A stretch of 64,000 bases of DNA from contig CAKQWE010000003.1 in NCBI GenBank assembly GCA_934277975.1, forward strand, positions 70,683 through 134,682. Direction: 5' to 3'. The notes under the pieces were generated by a model. That model was not told the DNA's origin. It worked only from the letters and a program-made list of their open reading frames with translations, and did not search any database. Shown here piece after piece: positions 42,430 to 49,597 of the stretch (positions are counted from its first letter, which is position 1; each line of letters starts with the position of its first letter). A program made the position numbers and the translations under genes. This DNA comes from an uncultured Spirochaetales bacterium (GTDB lineage Bacteria > Spirochaetota > Spirochaetia > Sphaerochaetales > Sphaerochaetaceae).

Positions 42430-42777
42430 TCAAGACTTTATGCTGTCCAAAAGCTCGTTTATCCTTTGGGCGTCGCGTTCTGTGGTATCCGCAACGAACG
42501 TAAGCTTTGGTGTGTTCTTTGTCCTAAGCGCATTGGCAAGGCGTGCCTGTATGAAGCCAGCGGCGCTCTGGAGTGCCTTGACGGAGGCCTCCAAAGTGCC
42601 GTCATCCATAAGACAGGACACGTAGAGCGTTGCATATGCGTTGTCCTTTGACAGCGTAATGGCGCTTATGCTTGCGAACCTACTGAGCTTTGGATGCTTT
42701 ATCTCGCCGTTCACAATGAGAGTGTTCACGGCCTGCAGTATCCTGGACTCGTTCCTGCTTTGACTGTATTCGCTCAT
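42430..42777 (-). CDS. rbfA: 30S ribosome-binding factor A
   Basis: Assists late 30S maturation. The 115-residue KH-fold protein shows the typical order: S-ISAITLSKDNAYATLYVS, then LQSAAGFIQARLANALRTKNTPKLTFVAD. It overlaps infB by one base, as in many bacteria. Confidence 0.93.
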   Translation of the reverse strand: MSEYSQSRNESRILQAVNTLIVNGEIKHPKLSRFASISAITLSKDNAYATLYVSCLMDDGTLEASVKALQSAAGFIQARLANALRTKNTPKLTFVADTTERDAQRINELLDSIKS

Positions 42778-45584
42778 CAGATGTACTCCTGGGAGACTTC
42801 AAGCTTCCTTGCTGTTTCATGGATCTCCACGAATTCAAGGACATCGCCTTCCCTGAGGTCCTGGAAGCTTTCGATTCCAATACCGCATTCGAAACCGGCT
42901 GTGACTTCACGCACATCGTCCTTGAACCTCTTGAGGGAGGTTATCTTCACAAGGTCGTGGTTTATCTGGATGTTCTCCCTTATCACGCGGCAGAAATTGT
43001 TCCTCTTGACGCTTCCTGAGAGCACATAGCAACCGGCGACGATTCCAACCTTTGGTACCTTGAAGACCTGTCTGACCTCTGCCGTACCAACGTCCACCTC
43101 CGTCCTTTCCGGTGAAAGCATACCTTCCATGGCCGCCCTTACATCGTCCACGACATTGTAGATTATGTTGTACTTACGGATCTCTATCTTCTCCTGGTCC
43201 GCTCTTGCCTGTGCCTTTGGCGTAGGTCTTACGTTGAAGCCAATGACCAGGGCTGGGTTCTCTGACGCCGATGCAAGGTTTATGTCGTCCTCTATGATGG
43301 CACCGGCTGCGGCACGTATCACACGCACTCTGATCTCTGGAGTTGACAGCTTTTCAAGTGCAAGCTGGAGGGCTTCGACGGAACCTTGGACATCACCCTT
43401 GATGATGACGTTGAGCTCCTTGACCTCACCGTCCTTGATGGCTTCGTTGAGGGTCTCAAGCGTGACCTTCTTGAACTTGCTGGCTTGGTTCATCCTCTCA
43501 AGCTCCTGCCTCTTTGCGCCAATCTGTCTTGCCTGTTTCTCGTTCTCGCATACCTGGAACGGGTCTCCTGCAGACGGGACGTCCGACAGGCCTATGACCT
43601 CGACCGGAGTCGAAGGGCCGGCGGACGATATCTTCTTGCCTTTGTCGTCGAACATTGCTCTGACTCTACCTGGATAGATGCCTGATACATAGTAGTCCCC
43701 CTGTTTGAGGGTTCCACGCTCTATGACCACAGATGCAACGATACCTCTTCCCTGATCTATCCTTGCCTCAAGGATCTTCCCTTCCGCTCTGCAGTTGGGG
43801 TTGGCCCTAAGGTCCATCATCTCTGCCTGAAGCAGTATGGTGTCAAGAAGTTCGTCGATACCTTCCTTCTTCAAGGCCGATATCTTGCAGAACAAGGTCT
43901 GTCCACCCCACTCCTCTGGCATGAGACCACGGTCCGAGAGCTGCTGCATGACTCTCTCAGGCTTTGCATCCGGCAGGTCTATCTTGTTTATAGCAACGAT
44001 GATAGGTACATTTGCAGCCTTTGCATGGTCAATGGCCTCAAGGGTCTGAGGCATGACGCCATCGTTTGCCGCAACGACAAGCACTACGATGTCAGTAAGC
44101 TGAGCACCTCTTGCCCTCATCATCGTGAACGCAGCGTGGCCCGGGGTATCAAGGAACACGATATCGCCCTTTCCGGGAATCGATACCTTGTAAGCACCTA
44201 TGTGCTGTGTGATTCCTCCAAACTCGCCTGCAACGACGTTCGTCTGCCTTATGGCATCCAGGAGCTTCGTCTTACCATGGTCGACATGGCCCATGACAGT
44301 GACGATTGGGGCTCTTGGAACGAGGTCCTCCTCTGAATCCTCCTCCCTTGCAATAATCGTTTCGTCATAGAGGTTTACAAGATGCACGGAACATCCATAC
44401 TCCTCCGCTATGATCGTTGCCGTATCGCTGTCTATGCTTTCGTTGATGCTCACCATCATACCCATGCTGAACAGCTTGGATATGATCTCAGACGCCTTTA
44501 TGTTCATCTTCCTTGCAAGGTCGCTTACTGTGATGGACGAAAGAATGTCTATTGACTTTGGAATGGCGGCCGTCTGCTCATGGCCCTTGGACTTCTTGCC
44601 AAACTGCTTGAGCTCGAACTCCTCGTCCGTTCGCTCGTCGCGCCTGTCCTTGCCCTTATCCTTTGAGTAGACCCTTCTGTTCTTGTCAACTGCAACCTCT
44701 GATGGAGCCGAGAAACCTCCTCCTCTATGCATTCCACCGCGTGGTGCATCCTTTCCAAAAGCTGGTTTCTGTCCAAAACCAGGCCTTGGGCCTTGTCCGT
44801 CTCTGTTGAAACCTCCGCCGAATCCACCCTGCCTTTGCCCAAAACCACCTTGCCTCTGACCATAGCCTCCCTGACGGTTGCCCTGCTGGGCAGACCTTGG
44901 AGTATAGCCCTGAGGTCTACCCTGCTGGCCGTTCTGACCATAGCCGCCTTGTCTTTGGCCATATCCGCCCTGACGGTTCCCGTTGTAGCCGTTGCTTATC
45001 CTTTGGCCGTCACGGCCATAGGTTATTCCACCAACGGAGCCGACAGGTCCTGTGGATCTTGGGCTGTCGGAGCTTCTTGATGCTCCTCTTGGAACGATTG
45101 GAGGAAGGTTGTCACCCGAAATGATGACAGGTCCCATGTTTATCGTGCTCTGAGGAACGGAACTCTTCTTTATGACCTTCTTCTGCACAACCGTTCCAGG
45201 TGCAGGGCTCTGCGGCTTCTTGACGAACGCCGTGGAGCCTACAACCGGTCTCTGTGGCTGTGGTGCGGACTGAGCGGTCTTCGGCTGCACTGCTGCAGCC
45301 GTTGCATTGTTGGCGCTTGCTGTAGAAGGCGTAGGAGATACTGTCTGTGGTTGAGCCTTGGCTTCAGATGCAACAGACACCACAGGTGAGCTCTTCTTCT
45401 CGGAAGCCTGCTCCGGCTGAGGTGTTGGTGCCTGCGCCTTGACCACGACGACGGGTTTCTTCTTTATGATGACGATCTTCTTCTTTTCCTGAGAAGCGTC
45501 CGCTTTTGGAGCCTGAGGGACAGCCTCAGCTATCTTTGGCTGTTTGATCAATGTTGCCTTGGGCTTGCTTTCTTCTGACATCAA
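42777..45584 (-). CDS. infB: translation initiation factor IF-2
   Basis: GTPase that places initiator tRNA on the ribosome, 935 residues. The long N-terminal part is disordered: first A/P/K/Q-rich, then a block of G/Q/R/Y repeats (units such as RQGGYGQ and RQGGFGQ, about residues 195-260). It is followed by the IF2_N domain, then the G domain with GHVDHGKT, DTPGHAAF and NKID, and domains II to IV. The RGG/YG-like repeats are unusual for IF-2. The gene is 7 bp after nusA. Confidence 0.96.
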   Translation of the reverse strand: MMSEESKPKATLIKQPKIAEAVPQAPKADASQEKKKIVIIKKKPVVVVKAQAPTPQPEQASEKKSSPVVSVASEAKAQPQTVSPTPSTASANNATAAAVQPKTAQSAPQPQRPVVGSTAFVKKPQSPAPGTVVQKKVIKKSSVPQSTINMGPVIISGDNLPPIVPRGASRSSDSPRSTGPVGSVGGITYGRDGQRISNGYNGNRQGGYGQRQGGYGQNGQQGRPQGYTPRSAQQGNRQGGYGQRQGGFGQRQGGFGGGFNRDGQGPRPGFGQKPAFGKDAPRGGMHRGGGFSAPSEVAVDKNRRVYSKDKGKDRRDERTDEEFELKQFGKKSKGHEQTAAIPKSIDILSSITVSDLARKMNIKASEIISKLFSMGMMVSINESIDSDTATIIAEEYGCSVHLVNLYDETIIAREEDSEEDLVPRAPIVTVMGHVDHGKTKLLDAIRQTNVVAGEFGGITQHIGAYKVSIPGKGDIVFLDTPGHAAFTMMRARGAQLTDIVVLVVAANDGVMPQTLEAIDHAKAANVPIIVAINKIDLPDAKPERVMQQLSDRGLMPEEWGGQTLFCKISALKKEGIDELLDTILLQAEMMDLRANPNCRAEGKILEARIDQGRGIVASVVIERGTLKQGDYYVSGIYPGRVRAMFDDKGKKISSAGPSTPVEVIGLSDVPSAGDPFQVCENEKQARQIGAKRQELERMNQASKFKKVTLETLNEAIKDGEVKELNVIIKGDVQGSVEALQLALEKLSTPEIRVRVIRAAAGAIIEDDINLASASENPALVIGFNVRPTPKAQARADQEKIEIRKYNIIYNVVDDVRAAMEGMLSPERTEVDVGTAEVRQVFKVPKVGIVAGCYVLSGSVKRNNFCRVIRENIQINHDLVKITSLKRFKDDVREVTAGFECGIGIESFQDLREGDVLEFVEIHETARKLEVSQEYI

Positions 45585-45591
45585 TAAACTA

Positions 45592-47067
45592 TCACTCCTC
45601 GTCTTCTTCGACTTCCTCGAAACTTATCCCCACATGGCAGTTAGGACACTCGGTCATGCCAACCGTGAGAGGATAGCCACACTTTGGACAGGCAAAGCCT
45701 TCCCCTTCTTCGCTTTCGACCTCGTCCTCGACGATGTCTACGTTTTCCCTTATAACCTTGTTTATGTTCTCTATGTCCTCAGCAGAGAGGTTCTTCATTC
45801 CGGCAAGGTCCTCTTCTGTGAGGTTGATGAACTCCTCGACCGTGTAGATGTCATAGAAGTTGAGCTTTGCGATGAGGCTCTTGTCGATAGGAAGATCCGT
45901 AAGGGCCATCTCCTCATCTTCGCCGTCCTGCTGCACTGGCTGCTGGTAGGCTTCGTCAATGTTGTCGAACATTGCATCCGCTGCGGCCCTCGCCTCCCTT
46001 GAAACATCCATCTCTGCGAACTGATCCTGTGTCTTTACGTTGACTATCCAGTCGCAGAGCCTATTGACGAGCCTTACATTGAGGCCCTGTTTTCCAATGG
46101 CCAATGAAAGCTGAGACTCATCAACTATTGCAACTGCCTCCTTCTTCGCCTGGTCTATTACGTACACCTGGAGGACCTTTGCAGGGGAAAGGGCGTTTGC
46201 AATGTACTCAAGAGGGTTTGGATCCCATTTGATGACGTCTATCCTCTCATCGTCGAGTTCCTTCATTATCGCTTGGATTCTGTTGCCTTTGAGTCCAACA
46301 CATGTTCCAACGGCGTCTGCATCCACCTTCCTTGGGTAGACGGCGACCTTGGTTCTGTATCCGGCTTCTCTGACGATCTTCATGATCTCTATGCTTGGAT
46401 CCTTCGACACAAGCTCAGGTACATAGATTTCAAAGAGCTTTCTAACAAAATCCTCGTGCACACGGCTTAGTATGACCCTTATGTTCTTGTCGGACCTTTC
46501 ATCAGGCCTTACGCTCTCCACATAGCACCTTATCTTGTCGCCTTTTGTATAGAACTCCTTGGGGCTCTGGTTCTTCTTTGGAAGATATCCCTGTGTCTTC
46601 CCAAGGTCTACAAGAAGGTCTCCATCACGGTCTCCCTGAACATAGCCGTTGATGATTTCACCAACCTTGCCCTTGAATTCCTGAAGCAGTTCGTCCTTCT
46701 GGATCTCCCTAAGAGCCGACTGAGCCCTCTGCTTTCCAGTCTGGACGCTTATCCTGTCAAAGCTCTTTGGATCGATTGGAATGAGAAGTTCGTCACCCAC
46801 TTCAGCTTCAGAGCTAAGCTCCTGCGCCTCTTCAAGAGGAATCTGAGTCACCTCATCGTCAAAGTCATCGTCATCGACGACGACCTTGCGGGATGCAAGC
46901 TCCACGGACGAAAGGTCGTCTGCAAATGTCACAACAGCGTTCTCATCCGTTCCATATTTCCTTCTGTATGTGGCAAGAAGGGTCTGCCTAATGGTATCCA
47001 GCACCAGTTCCTGCGAAATACCTTTGTCTTCGACCATCAGCCTGATGGCTTCACTTAACTCGGACAT
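45592..47067 (-). CDS. nusA: transcription termination/antitermination protein NusA, with C-terminal zinc ribbon
   Basis: RNA polymerase pausing and antitermination factor, 491 residues. The N-terminal domain, S1 domain (GKVGEIINGYVQGDRDGDLLVDLG) and two KH domains (TCVGLKGNRIQAI and SLAIGKQGLNVRL) are standard. A helix-hairpin-helix-like segment follows (about 380-440). The final about 40 residues are an extra C-x2-C-x(10)-C-x2-C zinc ribbon (CPKC ... CPNC) ending in an acidic tail, which E. coli and Bacillus NusA do not have. It overlaps rimP by 17 bp. Confidence 0.95.
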   Translation of the reverse strand: MSELSEAIRLMVEDKGISQELVLDTIRQTLLATYRRKYGTDENAVVTFADDLSSVELASRKVVVDDDDFDDEVTQIPLEEAQELSSEAEVGDELLIPIDPKSFDRISVQTGKQRAQSALREIQKDELLQEFKGKVGEIINGYVQGDRDGDLLVDLGKTQGYLPKKNQSPKEFYTKGDKIRCYVESVRPDERSDKNIRVILSRVHEDFVRKLFEIYVPELVSKDPSIEIMKIVREAGYRTKVAVYPRKVDADAVGTCVGLKGNRIQAIMKELDDERIDVIKWDPNPLEYIANALSPAKVLQVYVIDQAKKEAVAIVDESQLSLAIGKQGLNVRLVNRLCDWIVNVKTQDQFAEMDVSREARAAADAMFDNIDEAYQQPVQQDGEDEEMALTDLPIDKSLIAKLNFYDIYTVEEFINLTEEDLAGMKNLSAEDIENINKVIRENVDIVEDEVESEEGEGFACPKCGYPLTVGMTECPNCHVGISFEEVEEDEE

Positions 47068-47557
47068 TCTTCACATCCTCCCATCTGTAATCCAGCTTTG
47101 CCTTCTGGATGTCTTCAAATTCAATTCTCTTCTCCTCGCCCTTCTCCTTGGAGTCCTCGACTTCGTAGTCAAGAAGGGTGACACCATCGTCTCCTGCCTC
47201 GTCTATCGTTCCGCTTATCCAGGACGATGCTCCAAGGCTGTACACCCTGCACCTTTTTCCCTTGAAGACCAGAAACTCATAGACGTCCCTGAAGTTCCTC
47301 TGAAGGCCGGGGGTCGAGACTTCTACATAGAGGTCGTCGCGTCCGTACTTCATCTGAAGCCTTGGAAGGATTGTGTTGTGGACCTTTGCGCAGTCGTCCA
47401 CACCAGTCTCATCCGCCGGATTCATGATTGTCACGGATATCTGTACGGTCTTGCCCTGCATTGATTTCTTTGCATCGCAAAGCACCATGCCCAGATTCTC
47501 CACGATTCCTCTGAGATCCTCGAAAAGAGGGTCCTTCGTAATCTCGTTGTTCAACAT
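47051..47557 (-). CDS. rimP: ribosome maturation factor RimP
   Basis: Required for 30S assembly. The 168-residue protein has the N-terminal alpha/beta domain (VHNTILPRL) with the hallmark YVEVSTPGLQR and the C-terminal SH3-like domain. ATG 47557 gives the family's usual N-terminus but has no ribosome binding site; the TTG at 47596 has GAGGA 3 bases upstream but runs through a terminator hairpin. The choice is uncertain. It leads the nusA-infB operon. Confidence 0.88.
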   Translation of the reverse strand: MLNNEITKDPLFEDLRGIVENLGMVLCDAKKSMQGKTVQISVTIMNPADETGVDDCAKVHNTILPRLQMKYGRDDLYVEVSTPGLQRNFRDVYEFLVFKGKRCRVYSLGASSWISGTIDEAGDDGVTLLDYEVEDSKEKGEEKRIEFEDIQKAKLDYRWEDVKNVRVK

Positions 47558-47565
47558 AAAGCCAT

Positions 47566-47592
47566 AAAAAAGGGACCGAAAATTTCGATCCC
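47566..47592 (-). terminator. intrinsic terminator directly before rimP
   Basis: On the (-) strand, GGGATCGA pairs with TCGGTCCC (one G-T; extendable by A-T pairs) and six T follow at once (47571-47566). The T-run ends eight bases before the ATG of rimP. It is downstream of the promoter at 47622-47651, so it must act on the leader of the rimP-nusA-infB operon. Confidence 0.8.
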
Positions 47593-47621
47593 TCAAAAAT
47601 CCTCATTAAAAATCCTCTTGC

Positions 47622-47651
47622 AATATATCGCAAGCAAACGAGATATGTCAA
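47622..47651 (-). promoter_or_regulatory. promoter of the rimP-nusA-infB operon
   Basis: On the (-) strand, TTGACA (47651-47646), an 18-base spacer and TATATT (47627-47622). The -35 is consensus. The expected start, near 47615, leaves a leader of about 60 bases that contains the terminator. Confidence 0.7.
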
Positions 47652-47764
47652 GCAACGGCAATCGTATATGTGGAAAAACCATGCGCTTTGTGTTAGAGTT
47701 CAATCGGTGACGCAGCCAACTGCGACATCGGCATTGGAATGTAGGCCTAAAAAGGAGGGCTGAT

Positions 47765-48826
47765 ATGGATAGACAGGATGCGAATTTGGCTTTCATGCTC
47801 AGATACGAGAACATAGCTTGGTACGAGGACGGTGAGGTCCGTGTGTTGGACCGTAGGGTCTATCCTGCAAAGACTTCGTTCGTGGTATGCAGGACGCACG
47901 TTGAGCTTGCAAAGGCCATAACGGACATGGTCACACAAAGCGCTGGGCCGTTCACAGCCGCTCCCATGGGTATGGCTTTGGCCGCTTGGGAATGCAGGGA
48001 CATGAAGGCCGAAAAGCAGATGGAGTACCTTAGAAACGCCTCGTACACCATATCGCACGCCCGTCCCACTACGGTGAACCGCATGAAGATAGTCACGGAG
48101 GCCTGCCTGCCGTCTGCCCAGAAGGCCCTTGCTGAGGGGAAGCGCGTTGACATCGCAATAAGGGATTTCGTAGTGGAAGCAAACAACATGCGCTATGCAA
48201 AGGTTGGAAAATGTGCCAAATACCTTGTGGATATGTTCCCTGACAACGGAACGGTGATGACGCAGTGCTTTGCTGAGACGATACTTGGAATGATGCTCAA
48301 GGAATGCAACGAAAGAGGCAAGAGGATAAGGCTTTTCTGCCCTGAGACACGCCCCTACTTCCAAGGTGCAAGGCTTACTGCCACGGTCTGCCATGACATG
48401 GGGTTCGATGTCACCGTGATAACGGACAACATGCCAGCTTTCGTGATGAAGAGGGAGAAGGTGGATGTCTTCACATGCGCAGCGGATGCAATATGCGTGG
48501 ACGGCTACGTGTTCAACAAGGTTGGAACCAGCCAAATAGCCATATGCGCCAACTACTTTGGAATCCCAACGTTCATATCCGGAGCACCTGACATTGGACA
48601 TCCTACGCACGACTCAGTAACGATCGAGATGCGCGACCCTGAATTCTCTCTGCAGGCAATGGGGGTACGCACTGCAGTCGAAGGGGTAAAGGGTTACTAC
48701 CCTGCATTTGACATGACACCCCCTCACCTCATCTCCGGAATAGCCACTGACCGTGGAATGTTCTCGCCGTACGACCTCAAACGCTACTTCGAGGGCCGCA
48801 TCGACGACGGAATCCTCACCGTTTGA
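47765..48826 (+). CDS. MtnA / eIF2B-like sugar-phosphate isomerase
   Basis: A 353-residue member of the family that includes methylthioribose-1-phosphate isomerase (MtnA), ribose-1,5-bisphosphate isomerase and eIF2B subunits. Family landmarks are ARPTTVN, the catalytic Cys in MTQCFAE, ETRPYFQGARLTA, VITDNM and the Asp in AADAICVDGYVFNKVGT. The last motif lacks the Arg of the MtnA 'GADRI' and reads more like the eIF2B/ribose-bisphosphate isomerase 'GAD-I--DG-V-NK-GT' form. An AAGGAGG site is 6 bases before ATG. No other methionine-salvage genes are nearby. Confidence 0.78.
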   Translation: MDRQDANLAFMLRYENIAWYEDGEVRVLDRRVYPAKTSFVVCRTHVELAKAITDMVTQSAGPFTAAPMGMALAAWECRDMKAEKQMEYLRNASYTISHARPTTVNRMKIVTEACLPSAQKALAEGKRVDIAIRDFVVEANNMRYAKVGKCAKYLVDMFPDNGTVMTQCFAETILGMMLKECNERGKRIRLFCPETRPYFQGARLTATVCHDMGFDVTVITDNMPAFVMKREKVDVFTCAADAICVDGYVFNKVGTSQIAICANYFGIPTFISGAPDIGHPTHDSVTIEMRDPEFSLQAMGVRTAVEGVKGYYPAFDMTPPHLISGIATDRGMFSPYDLKRYFEGRIDDGILTV

Positions 48827-48850
48827 GACGATGGACTCTGCGCATCGGCT

Positions 48851-49597
48851 CTAAGCCTTGTAGTCGTAGAGCCACACCGCAGCCTTCACTTCCTTGAATC
48901 CTATGTCCAAAAGGCAATCCGCAGCAGCCTGTATGGTGCTGAACGTGGTCGTCACATCGTCCACCAGCACCACGGGTCTTCTCGTATACTCGTCCAATAT
49001 CCCCTTGTTGGCCACCTTCTCGTAGGCCGATGCCATTGAAAACCGCTTCTCCCTTCCCTTCTCCATCCTCTGGGCCCTGTTGAGCAGCTTTTGCTGGGAC
49101 GGTTCATCATTGTTGTTCCCAAGAATCCTGAGCATGGGTCTTTCAATGTACCTGCATACCTGCACCATTTGGTCCCAGCCCCTCTGCTTCAGACTTTGCA
49201 TACTGCATGGAACAGGCACGACGAATGCATCACCATTTGGGTCAAGAATATCTATGGCTTTTTGTATACATATTGCGGCTATTCTTGCTATTTCTTTATC
49301 TTTCAAGAACTTGAATCTGTGTAAAAGAGAATATGAAAGGTTTGAGTTGTAGTCTGATACGGCATAAACCGGAACCATGCACACCTCAGAGCCCTGTGCC
49401 GTTTCCTTTCCATGGCAGCGCGGACAGCTGTAGTCATGCGATACGAGCGGAAAGAAGCATTTTGGACAGCGAACCATGTAGGTGTCGAAGCGTTCGGAAT
49501 CAAGGATGCCTTTGCACTCAGGACACAGGACGTCATCGCTTGGAGCATTGCATACGAGGCAGTTTCGTCCAAACAAGCGTCCAAAAGCATCCATCAC
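48851..49597 (-). CDS. ComF family protein (phosphoribosyltransferase-like)
   Basis: A 248-residue ComF-type protein, linked to DNA uptake in competent bacteria and present in many others. Two cysteine pairs form N-terminal zinc knuckles (CLVC ... CPEC; CPKC ... CPRC), and the C-terminal PRTase fold carries the PRPP-binding loop VVLVDDVTTTFST. It overlaps mutS by 4 bp and ends the tamB operon. Confidence 0.87.
   Translation of the reverse strand: MMDAFGRLFGRNCLVCNAPSDDVLCPECKGILDSERFDTYMVRCPKCFFPLVSHDYSCPRCHGKETAQGSEVCMVPVYAVSDYNSNLSYSLLHRFKFLKDKEIARIAAICIQKAIDILDPNGDAFVVPVPCSMQSLKQRGWDQMVQVCRYIERPMLRILGNNNDEPSQQKLLNRAQRMEKGREKRFSMASAYEKVANKGILDEYTRRPVVLVDDVTTTFSTIQAAADCLLDIGFKEVKAAVWLYDYKA

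Noticed and set aside
44700..45010. CRISPR-like or satellite repeat array
   Set aside because: The DNA repeats are codon-phased and encode the G/Q-rich region of IF-2; spacers are not unique.
47409..47651. Leader peptide starting at ATG 47606 with AAGAGGA upstream
   Set aside because: The frame passes through the terminator and overlaps rimP for 150 bases in another frame; nothing supports it as a protein, although its start signal could still influence the hairpin.
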